Below, piece after piece: positions 8,807-17,156 of a stretch of DNA of 64,000 nt. Origin of the DNA: Kaistia geumhonensis (GTDB lineage: Bacteria > Pseudomonadota > Alphaproteobacteria > Rhizobiales > Kaistiaceae); NCBI RefSeq assembly GCF_030815145.1, contig NZ_JAUSWJ010000001.1, positions 186,001 to 250,000 of the forward strand. The letters run 5' to 3'. Below the pieces are notes generated by a model. The model was not told the DNA's origin, did not search any database, and saw nothing but the letters and a program-made list of their open reading frames with translations. The position numbers were made by a program, and so were the translations under genes. The stretch's first letter is position 1. The number at the start of each line of letters is the position of its first letter.

Positions 8807-10744
8807 TCAGGAAAGGCGGAGGCGGGCGACGGCATAGGGGCCGAGCGCGATGGAACTTGTCGCGGATGCACGGCCGAGGGTGTCGAGCGCATCGGCATCC
8901 GCCGCCGCAGCGACGAAACTGTCGGCATCGAGCACGACGGCATCGCGCGCGGGACGCGGCAAAGAGAGCGTCTGCGTTTCGCCCGTGCGGTTGGCGAGCC
9001 AGAGCTCGACGCCCTCCGGCGTATCCGCCGCGAGGCCCTCGATGGCCGGAGAGGCGGTGACCGGCCGAAGCGGGCGGCCGGCGAGACGGGCAAGTCCGCG
9101 CAGGACATGGAATATCGGGAAGAGACCGCCTCGCCCCTCATACCAGGGCTGAGGCCAATCCTGCGGAACCGACACGACACCGAAAGCGCCCGTCGTGCCG
9201 CCGAGCGTGACCGTTTCGGCGCCGCCTTCCGCGAAGCGCGCGACATAGCCGAGCGCCCAGGCGGCTCCAAGCAGGCCGCGGTGGCGCGGATCGTTGAAAT
9301 TCATCGCCTGGCGGATATTGCCCGGATTGGCGAAGGGCGCCTCGCCATAGGGGTTCATGCGCATGCCGATGGCGCTCGGGCCGACGGCATAGGGCTTTTC
9401 GCCGGCGATGGTCCGGGCCGAAAGCGCGATGGCGGGCAGGGATTCGAGGCCCTCAACGATCGAGGCGTCGTCGCCCGCATGCAGCATCGCCGTCGTCGTG
9501 AAGGACACGATGTCGATGAGGTCGACAGGCGGCCGCTTGCGGTTCATTTCGGTGAAGAGGCTGAACATGCCGCCGCCGAGCCGCACGCCGGGGAAGGCCT
9601 GCCGCGCGGCTTCGAACATGGCGCGCGGCGGCGGCGCCGGCGGCCAGACGCTGCCGGGCAGGGTGCATTTGAGATCGGGCGCCGGCGAGACGAGCACGGT
9701 CGAAAAGGGCGATCCGAGTTCGGCGACGGTGCGGCCGAGCGCGGCGAGTTCCTCCGCGAAGCCTTCGACGGAGACGATCACCGCCTCCAGCCAGGCTTCG
9801 GCGCCGAGCGCCTTTGCGACCTCGGCGATGCCGGCGAGGGTCGCGCGGTCATGGCCCTTTGCGGGATCGTAATAGCCGACCAGCACCTTCGCGCCGACGG
9901 AGCGCAGGGTGTCGGCGCGGGCGAGCGTATCGGCAATCTCGCTCGGGTCGAGGCCGAGCCCGAGCGGGGGGACGGTGCCGATCACCTCGCCGATTGTGAC
10001 CGACGTCGCGCTGGCGCCGGAGGTCGCGGCGGGCGCCGTTCCGTCGACGCTGAGGCGGACGGCCTGCTCGACGCCGTCGCCGCTGGCAATCGTATAGGGC
10101 CAGGGCAGGGCGAGCGGCCGGACATAGGTCTTGTACGAGGCGTCGGTCCAGTTGCGCTGGTCCTCCATCTCGTAGACATCGCCCTCCATCCGGCAGGTGA
10201 CCGAGACACCCGGCGCCGCCTCATGCGTCAGCGCGCGGATGTTCATGATCGGCTGCACCGGATCGATGACATCGGGGAAGCGGCCGTCCTCGATGACGCC
10301 GTCGGCATGCTCGATGGTCACCGGCCGGCCCGACACGCCGACGATCGGATGCAGGACCACGAAGCCTGTGCGGTTGGTGAGGAAATCCGTCTCGGCATGG
10401 CCCCTGGCCGAGAAATCGAGCCGGCCGGCGCTGTCGCCCTCGATGCGCGCGGAGAAGCGGAACGACTGCTGGCCGTCGCCGGCGAGTGCGTCATAGGTGA
10501 TCGTGAAGCCGTCCGGCCGCTCGTCGAAGACGAGATTGGCGAGCGAGGGATTGTAGGTGCCCCAGTTGCGGTCGCGGACGATGAACGAGATCGCGCGGAT
10601 GATCTCGACGCCGCCGAAGCGGATGTGGCGGAGATTGCCGGCGTCGAACTCGGCCGTCAGCGCGCCGGCCTTCAGGATGCGGAGCGGCGCGACCGGCTCC
10701 TCGGTGCCGAACAGGCGGATCGCGAGGGAGGGGGCGGCCGTCAT
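8807..10744 (-). CDS. ApnL-like D-apionate lactonase family protein
   Basis: 645 residues with no signal peptide. Segments such as LFGTEEPVAPLRILKAG, GGVEIIRAISFIVRD and DFLTNRTGFVVLHPIVG match my recollection of the D-apionate lactonase (ApnL) family. A conserved TIM-barrel-like centre and a C-terminal beta domain are plausible. ApnL hydrolyses D-apionolactone in D-apiose degradation. Its ATG overlaps the permease stop (ATGA), so uptake and this enzyme are made together. No apiose dehydrogenase or OiaX-type gene is seen here, so the physiological lactone could be another branched or C4 lactone. The family call is from memory and needs a profile search. Confidence 0.6.
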   Translation of the reverse strand: MTAAPSLAIRLFGTEEPVAPLRILKAGALTAEFDAGNLRHIRFGGVEIIRAISFIVRDRNWGTYNPSLANLVFDERPDGFTITYDALAGDGQQSFRFSARIEGDSAGRLDFSARGHAETDFLTNRTGFVVLHPIVGVSGRPVTIEHADGVIEDGRFPDVIDPVQPIMNIRALTHEAAPGVSVTCRMEGDVYEMEDQRNWTDASYKTYVRPLALPWPYTIASGDGVEQAVRLSVDGTAPAATSGASATSVTIGEVIGTVPPLGLGLDPSEIADTLARADTLRSVGAKVLVGYYDPAKGHDRATLAGIAEVAKALGAEAWLEAVIVSVEGFAEELAALGRTVAELGSPFSTVLVSPAPDLKCTLPGSVWPPAPPPRAMFEAARQAFPGVRLGGGMFSLFTEMNRKRPPVDLIDIVSFTTTAMLHAGDDASIVEGLESLPAIALSARTIAGEKPYAVGPSAIGMRMNPYGEAPFANPGNIRQAMNFNDPRHRGLLGAAWALGYVARFAEGGAETVTLGGTTGAFGVVSVPQDWPQPWYEGRGGLFPIFHVLRGLARLAGRPLRPVTASPAIEGLAADTPEGVELWLANRTGETQTLSLPRPARDAVVLDADSFVAAAADADALDTLGRASATSSIALGPYAVARLRLS

Positions 10745-11718
10745 CGGCTCACCCGCGCCGAGACGAAGCGCTCCACGAGCAGCGCGACGATGATGATCGT
10801 GCCGATGGCCGAGCCCTGCCAGAAGGGCGAGACGCCCATGAGGTTGAGGCCGTTGCGGATCATGACCATGATGAACACGCCGAACAGCGTGCCGATCATC
10901 GAGCCGCGGCCGCCATAGAGGCTGGCGCCGCCGATCACGACCGCGGCGATGGCGTCGAGCTCCATCTGGTTGCCCATCAGCGGATCGGCCGAGAGCAGCT
11001 GGCTGATCGAGAAGGTGATCGCAACCGCCGACAGCGCCGACGACAGGACATAGGGCAGGATCGAGTAGAAGAGCGTGTTGAGCCCCGCCGCCCGCGCCGC
11101 TTCCTTGTTGGAGCCGACCGCGTAGATCGTCCGCCCGCCCTTGGTATAGGTGAGATAGGCCCAGGCGAGCAGGTAGAGGACGATCAGGAACAGGACATTG
11201 GTGGGGATGCCGAGAACGCTCGTATAGACGATGTTCTGCATGCCCTCCGGGATGTTGGAGATGGCGGTCTGGCCCGAGAAGATGTAGGCGAGGCTGCGCG
11301 CGATGGCCATGACGCCCAGCGTGACGACGAAGGCGGCGAGTCCGAAGACGTTGATCAGGATGCCCGACACGAGGCCGATGAAGGCGCCGCAGAGGACGGC
11401 GAGGCCGATGGCCGGCACGATCGGCATCTGTTGCAGCGCGAGGCCGAGGATGATGCCCGTCAGGCCCGCGACCGAGCCGACCGAAAGGTCGATGCCGCCG
11501 GTCAGGATCACGAAGGTCATGCCGACCGAGATGATGCCGATCACGACCGACTGGTCGAGCATGTTGAAGACGTTGGAATGCGTCAGGAAATAGGGCGACA
11601 GCAGCGACAGGATCGCGGCGATCGCGAGCGTCAACAGCGCCATGCGGACTTCGAGCCGCCGCGTCAGCTTCTTGGCCAGCGAGGGCTGGACGCTTCGTTC
11701 GGAATGGGACGTTGCCAT
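10741..11718 (-). CDS. ABC sugar transporter permease (RbsC family)
   Basis: 325 residues from the ATG at 11718; the open frame continues upstream without a usable start. It is hydrophobic with about 9-10 membrane segments and has the RbsC-family signature ILTGGIDLSVGSVAGL and the later AVVIGGASLYGGRGS. It forms the inner-membrane channel for the binding protein and ATPase encoded upstream in the same operon. The start lies 41 bases after the ATPase stop. The likely cargo is an acid sugar or its lactone, judged from the catabolic genes downstream. Confidence 0.92.
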   Translation of the reverse strand: MATSHSERSVQPSLAKKLTRRLEVRMALLTLAIAAILSLLSPYFLTHSNVFNMLDQSVVIGIISVGMTFVILTGGIDLSVGSVAGLTGIILGLALQQMPIVPAIGLAVLCGAFIGLVSGILINVFGLAAFVVTLGVMAIARSLAYIFSGQTAISNIPEGMQNIVYTSVLGIPTNVLFLIVLYLLAWAYLTYTKGGRTIYAVGSNKEAARAAGLNTLFYSILPYVLSSALSAVAITFSISQLLSADPLMGNQMELDAIAAVVIGGASLYGGRGSMIGTLFGVFIMVMIRNGLNLMGVSPFWQGSAIGTIIIVALLVERFVSARVSR

Positions 11719-11759
11719 GGAAGGACGTTCCTCGGAATTCACCTGGGACTGGTGGCGCG

Positions 11760-13667
11760 TCACAGCGTCGCCGCCATGTTGTCGATCGACGATTTGATGG
11801 TTTCGGGCGCCGGCAGCGCCGTGCCCTCGCGGAGGCTGAGCCCGACCCAGCCGAGATCGTGGCCGCGCGGGCTCGTCACGGGAACGACGAGCGTCTCGCG
11901 GCCGCCCGAGGCCTCGCGGACGAAACGGGCCTCGCGGCGGAACAGGGCTAGCGGGACCCGCGTCTCGGCAAGGCGCCGCGCCTCGCCGGCCTTGAAGCCG
12001 GGATCGAGGTCCTGGTCCTTCACGACGGCGTTGAGGCAGATGAGGCTCTCGTCCTCGATCAGCGCCCAGAAGCCCGCGCCGCCATACTGGCGCGTGAGAT
12101 CGTTGAGGAGCGCCGTGTTGCGGGCCATCGAGGTGCGCGGCGCGGCGAGCAGCGTCAGCTTCTCCTCGTCGAGCACCGCGCTCGGCAGATCGGCGGTCGA
12201 GCGGCCGTCGCTGACCACGACGACACGGTCGGCGAGGCCGAGCAGTTCCTCGAAGTCCGACGAGATGATGACGAGGGCGACGCCCTCGGCCGCGATGTCG
12301 CGCAGCATCGCATAGATGCTGGCGCGGGTGCCGATGTCGACGCCCTTGGTTGGCTCGTCGAGGATGAGCACGTTGGGCCCGAGCAGCAGCCAGCGGGCCA
12401 TGATGATCTTCTGCTGCATGCCGCCCGAGAAGTTCAGCATGGAAGCGTCGAGCATCCGGTCGCCGGGCAGATCGAGCCGCGCGAGAAGCTCGTCGACGCG
12501 CTTCGTGCGTGCGCCATAGCCGCAGAAGAAGCCACGATGCGCGCCGAGATGGGCGAGCAGCAGGTTCTCCTTCACCGAGAGATCGGGGACGATGTTCTGC
12601 GTCCGCCGGTCCTCGGCGACGAAGCCGAGGCCCGAGCGGATCGCCGTCTTGGGGCTGTCGGCCCGGAGCGGCTTGCCGTTGAGGAGGACGGTGCCGCCCG
12701 TGCGCGGACGCAACCCGAAGATCGCCTCCGCCGTCTCGGAGCGGCCGGCGCCGACGAGGCCGCCGAGGCCGAGGATCTCGCCCTTGTGCACCTTGAACGA
12801 GACGTCGTGCACCAGCGGCGCGGAACTGAGATGCGAAACCTCCAGCGCGACCGGGCCGGTGGCTTTGTGGTCCTCGTGCCGCTCGGTGTAGATCGCGCCG
12901 AGTTCGGCTCCGACCATGGCGCGGATCAGCTCGGCCTGGGTGAGGCCAGAGGTCTCGCGCGCATCCATGACGGTGCGGCCTTCGCGCAGCACCGTGACGC
13001 GGTCGGTGAGGGCGAACACCTCTTCCAGGCGATGCGAGACGAAGACGAGGCCGCGGCCGGAGGCGCGCAGACGGCTCATCACGTCGAACAGCCGCTCGAC
13101 CTCGCCGGGGCTGAGCGAAGCGGTGGGTTCGTCGAAGATCAGCAGCTTGGCGCGGACGCTGAGCGCCTTGGCGATCTCGACGAGCTGCTTCTGCGCGGAG
13201 GAAAGCTTGCGCACCTCGATGTCGAAGGGGAGGGCATCCTGCTGGCCGAGCGACTCGAGGATTTCCTCGCCGCTGCGCCGCAATGCGCGGTAGTCGAGCC
13301 GGCCGGGACGGCCGAGCTCGGGTAGGAAGATGTTCTCGAGAACGGTCAGATCGGGGACGAGGCTCGTCTCCTGCATCACGATCGCGATGCCGATGTTCAG
13401 CGCGTCGCGGGTTCCGCGCAGGCGGATGTCGCGGCCGCGATAGGTCATCTCGCCGCTGTCGAGCGCATAGTGGCCGGAGATGATCTTCGACAGCGTCGAC
13501 TTGCCGGCGCCGTTTGCGCCGAGAAGGCCGTGGATCTCGCCTTCGACGAGTTCGAAATCGGCACCCTGCAGCGCGCGGGTCCGGTCGAACGTCTTCGTGA
13601 TGCCGCGCATGCGCAGAAGCATCGCGTCCGCCGTTTCGGGCGAGGGATCGGGAACGGGTAGAGCCAA
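11760..13667 (-). CDS. ABC sugar transporter ATPase (RbsA family) with a C-terminal extension
   Basis: 635 residues, starting at a TTG with AGGAG 6 bases upstream. Two ABC cassettes are present. The first has Walker A GANGAGKS, an LSSAQKQ signature and a Walker B ending in DEPT; the second has GLVGAGRSE in place of Walker A, an NFSGGMQQK signature and DEPTKGVDIG. This is typical of RbsA, but that family normally ends near residue 500. Here about 125 extra residues follow (from about 510), with a pattern of hydrophobic strands (FWALIEDES, LVVPVTSPRG, LGWVGLSL) suggestive of a small alpha/beta sensor domain. I do not recognise that domain. Confidence 0.9.
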   Translation of the reverse strand: MALPVPDPSPETADAMLLRMRGITKTFDRTRALQGADFELVEGEIHGLLGANGAGKSTLSKIISGHYALDSGEMTYRGRDIRLRGTRDALNIGIAIVMQETSLVPDLTVLENIFLPELGRPGRLDYRALRRSGEEILESLGQQDALPFDIEVRKLSSAQKQLVEIAKALSVRAKLLIFDEPTASLSPGEVERLFDVMSRLRASGRGLVFVSHRLEEVFALTDRVTVLREGRTVMDARETSGLTQAELIRAMVGAELGAIYTERHEDHKATGPVALEVSHLSSAPLVHDVSFKVHKGEILGLGGLVGAGRSETAEAIFGLRPRTGGTVLLNGKPLRADSPKTAIRSGLGFVAEDRRTQNIVPDLSVKENLLLAHLGAHRGFFCGYGARTKRVDELLARLDLPGDRMLDASMLNFSGGMQQKIIMARWLLLGPNVLILDEPTKGVDIGTRASIYAMLRDIAAEGVALVIISSDFEELLGLADRVVVVSDGRSTADLPSAVLDEEKLTLLAAPRTSMARNTALLNDLTRQYGGAGFWALIEDESLICLNAVVKDQDLDPGFKAGEARRLAETRVPLALFRREARFVREASGGRETLVVPVTSPRGHDLGWVGLSLREGTALPAPETIKSSIDNMAATL

Positions 13668-13701
13668 GGATCGCTCCTGGAGGACGGCCTGAACGGTGAG
13701 G

Positions 13702-13731
13702 GTGGCACCGCGGGCGGACCCGCGGTGCCAC
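13702..13731 (-). other. Strong hairpin between binding-protein and ATPase genes
   Basis: A perfect 13-bp stem (13702-13714 with 13719-13731) closes a 4-base loop CGGA. There is no T-run, so it is more likely an mRNA-stabilising or attenuating hairpin that favours binding-protein expression than a full terminator. Confidence 0.75.
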
Positions 13732-13750
13732 TTGGCGGTGTCGCTTGGCC

Positions 13751-14734
13751 TCAGAGCTCGTTGGCGAAGACGGTTTCCTTCACCGTCGGCAGTTCCTGCT
13801 CGATGTTCTCGCTGGTGACGGCGAGGATCGGCACGGTGATCTCCTTCTCCGGCTTCTTGCCGGAGAGCGCGTCGATCATGGCCTCGCCAGAGCGGACACC
13901 CATCAGGTAGGGCTGCTGCATGCCGGAGACGACGAGGTCGCCCGACTTCAGCAGCTCGACGAAATCCGGGATGCCGTCGAAGGCGGCGACCATCACCTCG
14001 CCATTGCGGCGGGCGGCCTTGATGGCGCGGAGCGCGCCGATGGCCGGCTGGTCGGTCTGCACGAACAGGCCGCGCATGTCCGGATTGGCGGTGAGCATGT
14101 CCTGGACGAACTTGAAGGTCTCGTCCGCGGTGTAGCTCTGCATCTGCTGCATGCCGGCGTCCTTGCCGGTGAAGCCGCCTTCCTTGAGGCCGTCGAGGAA
14201 GCCCTTGGTGCGGGCCTGGCCGTTCTTGCGCGCCTGCGAGATGGCGACGATGCCGACCGAGCCGTTCTCCCAGCCCTTCTTCTTCAGCGCGGCGGCGAGC
14301 GCCGTGCCGACGTCATGGGCGCCGCGATAGTTGTCGGAGATGATGAAGGACTCGTAGTCACCCGAATTGGTGCCGATATCGGCGATCACGACCGGAATGT
14401 TCGCGCGCTTGGCGAGCTGGAGCACGCTCGGCGCGGTCGAGGAGTCGGTCGGCGAGATCACGATGCCGGCGACGCCGCGCGCGATCGAATCCTGGGCGTT
14501 CTGGAGCTGCGTCTGGGCGCTGTTGTGCGAATCCAGCGCTTGGAAGCCGTAGCCGCCCTTCTTGGCGGCGGCCTCGACGCCCTTCGACAGATAGCGCCAG
14601 AACGGCAGGTCGAGCCCGGGCGTCAGATAGACGATGTCCTTGCCCTGTGCCAGCGCGCCGCGCATGCCGGCGACGCCGGTTCCGAGCGCGATCGCGGTGC
14701 CCGAGGCGAGCTGAAGAAATGTCCTGCGGTCCAT
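13751..14734 (-). CDS. Sugar-binding protein of an ABC importer (RbsB family)
   Basis: 327 residues. The N-terminus MDRRTFLQLASG followed by a hydrophobic stretch looks like a twin-arginine signal, with cleavage near ALAQG. The mature protein is a type I periplasmic binding protein (Peripla_BP_4) with QNAQDSIARGVAGIVISPTD and VMVAAFDGIPD. It captures the ligand in the periplasm for the RbsA/RbsC partners downstream. GGGAGGA precedes the ATG by 5 bases. It is separated from the regulator gene upstream by 76 bases that probably hold the operon's main promoter. Confidence 0.9.
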   Translation of the reverse strand: MDRRTFLQLASGTAIALGTGVAGMRGALAQGKDIVYLTPGLDLPFWRYLSKGVEAAAKKGGYGFQALDSHNSAQTQLQNAQDSIARGVAGIVISPTDSSTAPSVLQLAKRANIPVVIADIGTNSGDYESFIISDNYRGAHDVGTALAAALKKKGWENGSVGIVAISQARKNGQARTKGFLDGLKEGGFTGKDAGMQQMQSYTADETFKFVQDMLTANPDMRGLFVQTDQPAIGALRAIKAARRNGEVMVAAFDGIPDFVELLKSGDLVVSGMQQPYLMGVRSGEAMIDALSGKKPEKEITVPILAVTSENIEQELPTVKETVFANEL

Positions 14735-14810
14735 TCATATCCTCCCATTGTTCGGCCGAAGCGGCCGAGTTTGCGTGAACTGAACTGTGGTTGCGGGGCG
14801 CCGGCGATCC

Positions 14811-15578
14811 TCAATCCGCTGGCGCCGTGTCTCCCTGCATGAGGAGATGGGTCGTCGCGTAGATCCGCCCGGTATGGACGGCGAAGGCCGCGGCGGAGGC
14901 CTCCCCGTCATGCGCTTTGAGCGCATCGACGATGGCGACGTGATCGGCATAGCTGGTGGCGATGGCGCCGGGCCGGGCGACGGCCTCACGGCGGTATTCC
15001 ATCATGTAGGCGTAGAGATCGGTGCTGAAGTCGGCCAAAAGCCGGTTCGACGAGGCCTGATAGATCGCGACGTGGAATTCGCGGTCGCTGATCAGGAAGC
15101 GGACGGGATCGTCGAGCGCGGCCTTCTGCGCGGCGAGGAGCGACTCGAGCACGGCGATCCGCCGCGCATCAATACGCCCGGCCGCATCGGACACGACCTG
15201 CCGCTCGACGAGCAGCCGCGCCGCATGCACCGCGTCGAGGTCATAGGCGTCGATCGCCCGTGCTGTCGCGAAGCCGACCGTGACCGAACCGACATCGGCG
15301 CGGGCGACGCGGGTGCGGGCACCCTGCGAAATCTCGAGAATGCCTTGCGCGGCAAGAATGCGGATGCCGCCGCGCACGGCGTCGCGGCTGACATTGAGCG
15401 TGACGGACAGTTCGCGCTCGCTCGGCAGCGCGTCACCAACCTGGAGGATGCCAGAGGCGATGAGGCCCGCGATCTTGTCGGCGATGGCATTCGTGATCGG
15501 ACGCTTGACGATCGCCTCACCGAGAATCGGGAGCTGCGCCAAGTGTTCCGGATCGCGAAGATGTCTCTGTGGTGCCAT
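14811..15578 (-). CDS. GntR/FadR-family transcriptional regulator
   Basis: 255 residues. The winged helix reads PSERELSVTLNVSRDAVRGGIRIL in two adjoining parts, and the C-terminal FCD domain has the metal-ligand pattern with EFHVAIYQASSNRLL and a later DHVAIVDAL. FCD regulators commonly bind carboxylate sugars. It is upstream of, and on the same strand as, the importer genes, so it likely controls them and itself through the operator at 15589-15611. The start at 15578 leaves that operator intact. Confidence 0.9.
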   Translation of the reverse strand: MAPQRHLRDPEHLAQLPILGEAIVKRPITNAIADKIAGLIASGILQVGDALPSERELSVTLNVSRDAVRGGIRILAAQGILEISQGARTRVARADVGSVTVGFATARAIDAYDLDAVHAARLLVERQVVSDAAGRIDARRIAVLESLLAAQKAALDDPVRFLISDREFHVAIYQASSNRLLADFSTDLYAYMMEYRREAVARPGAIATSYADHVAIVDALKAHDGEASAAAFAVHTGRIYATTHLLMQGDTAPAD

Positions 15579-15588
15579 GAACGCCCCG

Positions 15589-15611
15589 ACTGGTCGGACC
15601 AGACGACCAGT
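15589..15611. promoter_or_regulatory. GntR/FadR-type operator
   Basis: ACTGGTCG and CGACCAGT form an 8-bp inverted repeat with a 7-bp spacer. Inside it TGGTCGGACCA (15591-15601) fits the FadR-subfamily pattern TNGTNNNACNA. The site begins 11 bases upstream of the GntR gene's start, consistent with autoregulation. Confidence 0.72.
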
Positions 15612-15930
15612 TGCAATAGAGCGATCCGGTGGTCCGCTGTCAAGCCGTTCCGCGAGCGCCGACGGGTGCGTCCACAGGGGGCGGCGTCCGCTCCCGGCGC
15701 GCTCCGCTCAGCCTGCGACGGGGGAGTGGGCCGTCCAGCCGCGCGGCTTCCGACGCACAGGACGGCTTCGAGCCTCAGATGCCCGAGTCTCTTTCACCAG
15801 AGCCTCTGATGCTCAAGGCCCTGATGCCGAGCCTTGGATATCGGCGCACCACAAGCTATAGGCTGGGCCGATTACCGTGAAACCAATGCGGCGCGCCGGC
15901 GCTCGGCGCCGGAACCAGCACGATCAAGCG
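15612..15930. other. Non-coding stretch between GntR operator and old dusA start
   Basis: About 320 bases. I see no convincing gene, RNA or promoter. A GGTGGTCC near 15628 may be an extra GntR half-site, and the GC-rich GGCGCCGG repeats near 15893-15912 could form a hairpin. It probably contains the original promoter of dusA. Confidence 0.4.
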
Positions 15931-15987
15931 ATGACCGACGACCCGTACAGGTCCTCCGTGGCGCCCATGATGGACTGGAAAGCGTGA
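15931..15987 (+). pseudogene. dusA: Displaced original 5' end of dusA
   Basis: An ATG at 15931 opens MTDDPYRSSVAPMMDWKA and then stops. The SVAPMMDW part is the normal N-terminal motif of tRNA-dihydrouridine synthase A and is encoded by the same 22 bases found at the start of the intact dusA (17196-17217). After that repeat the frame runs into foreign sequence and ends. This is the ancestral start codon region, cut off by the insertion. Confidence 0.8.
15958..15979 (+). repeat. Left attachment-site repeat (in dusA 5' remnant)
   Basis: A 22-bp sequence identical to 17196-17217. The flanking bases differ on both sides, so the identity stops sharply, as expected of a recombination core. Confidence 0.8.
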
Positions 15988-16233
15988 AAATATATTTTTG
16001 AAATCATTGATGTTTTTTGCCGCTAAGGGCTCTGGCACAAATTGGGCAAACAAGAAGGCCGATCACGAAAAAAGATTCAACGAAACGTGCAGTCACTCCG
16101 GGACACGAACAGCCCGCCGAAGCGGGCTGGAACACAGGGTGCTGGGGCGTGGCACAACCGCCCTTGTGACCAGCGACCAACGCCGTGATGATGTATACTC
16201 TCGTCGTGAAACACATGCTTCAGTCGGTTTGAT

Positions 16234-17154
16234 TTGAGCAAAGAACGCGACCATCACTATGTCCCTCAGTTTCACCTGAGTAAGTGGGCCAACGATGAGG
16301 GTAAGATCACCCAGTGGGGTCGCATCCCGTACAATGGCAAGCTGGTCAGCAAACCGGTTACAGCCGCGGCGACGGCATACGTGCCGGGCCTGTACGCGCT
16401 TGAGCAGGTGAATGACGAGGAAGCGCAGCAGATCGAAATCCGAATTCTCGGCAAGATAGAAACCGAGGCGCAGCCCGTTCTGGAGAGACTAATCAGCACC
16501 GGGCCGCGGGGACTAAGCGTTCGAGATCGCTATTGGTGGACGGTCTATCTGAACGCTTCTTTGATCCGGGTGCCGCATATCGTTGAAAAGGTGAAGACTG
16601 AGGTTGCAGAGGGAATTACCCGCGACCTGTCGCAAGACACACCAGCGTACGACGCGGCCAGGGGGAACGCGCCAGAAGCGACGCTGTACGAATGGGCCGT
16701 CAAAAACGCACCGGCGCGTGTCGCCAATGCAGGCCTGAAGGTCCTCGTCAGCCTCATAGGTAGCGAAAAGGCAATCGACCGTATCATCCACTTGGAATGG
16801 ATGGTGAATGATGTCTCCGCTGCGTCTAGGCGCCTGCTACTCGGAGACGATCCGTTCGAGCGGGTGGGGGACCTATATGGACCCCGCACCGCGATCTCGA
16901 TCCCACTGTCGCCGACCCGCCTTTTCATTGCCAGCAACGCTCCTGACATCATCGATCACTTCGAGAAAATGCCGGCACGTACCGTGGTGAAGGCGAACAA
17001 CCAGTCATCGCTCATCAACGCGAAACAGTTCGTCTATGGCGAGGCCGAGAGGGCGTTTGTCGATCAGTATCTGCTTCGGTCTCAGAGCGTGATAGAGAGT
17101 GTCCGAAATATTACGTTGGCATACCCATTGCAGCCTAAGCGCATCATGAAATAA
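16234..17154 (+). CDS. DUF4238 domain-containing protein (accessory cargo)
   Basis: 306 residues from a TTG; an in-frame stop at 16207 and the absence of an ATG or GTG before the conserved N-terminus leave TTG as the best start, though no clear Shine-Dalgarno is visible. The protein opens with DHHYVPQFHLSKW, the hallmark of DUF4238, a family of unknown function found scattered in accessory regions. It is soluble, without a signal peptide. Base composition and codon use are less GC-rich than in the neighbours. It is the only gene inside the dusA-integrated element and ends 2 bases before the new dusA start. A role in phage defence or element maintenance is possible but unsupported here. Confidence 0.8.
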   Translation: MSKERDHHYVPQFHLSKWANDEGKITQWGRIPYNGKLVSKPVTAAATAYVPGLYALEQVNDEEAQQIEIRILGKIETEAQPVLERLISTGPRGLSVRDRYWWTVYLNASLIRVPHIVEKVKTEVAEGITRDLSQDTPAYDAARGNAPEATLYEWAVKNAPARVANAGLKVLVSLIGSEKAIDRIIHLEWMVNDVSAASRRLLLGDDPFERVGDLYGPRTAISIPLSPTRLFIASNAPDIIDHFEKMPARTVVKANNQSSLINAKQFVYGEAERAFVDQYLLRSQSVIESVRNITLAYPLQPKRIMK

Positions 17155-17156
17155 TC

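Noticed and set aside
7826-10918. A 1030-codon open frame on the plus strand
   Set aside because: It is antisense to DenD, the ApnL-like gene and part of the permease, all of which have clear motifs. Its translation is Arg/Gly/Asp-rich without any domain, as expected of a shadow frame in GC-rich DNA.
16024-16050. Sequence resembling an insertion-sequence terminal repeat (GGGCTCTGGCACAAATTGGG)
   Set aside because: It recalls IS6-like ends, but there is no second copy in inverse orientation and no transposase nearby.
16004-16216. 70-codon minus-strand ORF inside the dusA element
   Set aside because: No recognised domain; it runs through a hairpin and lacks a clear ribosome site.
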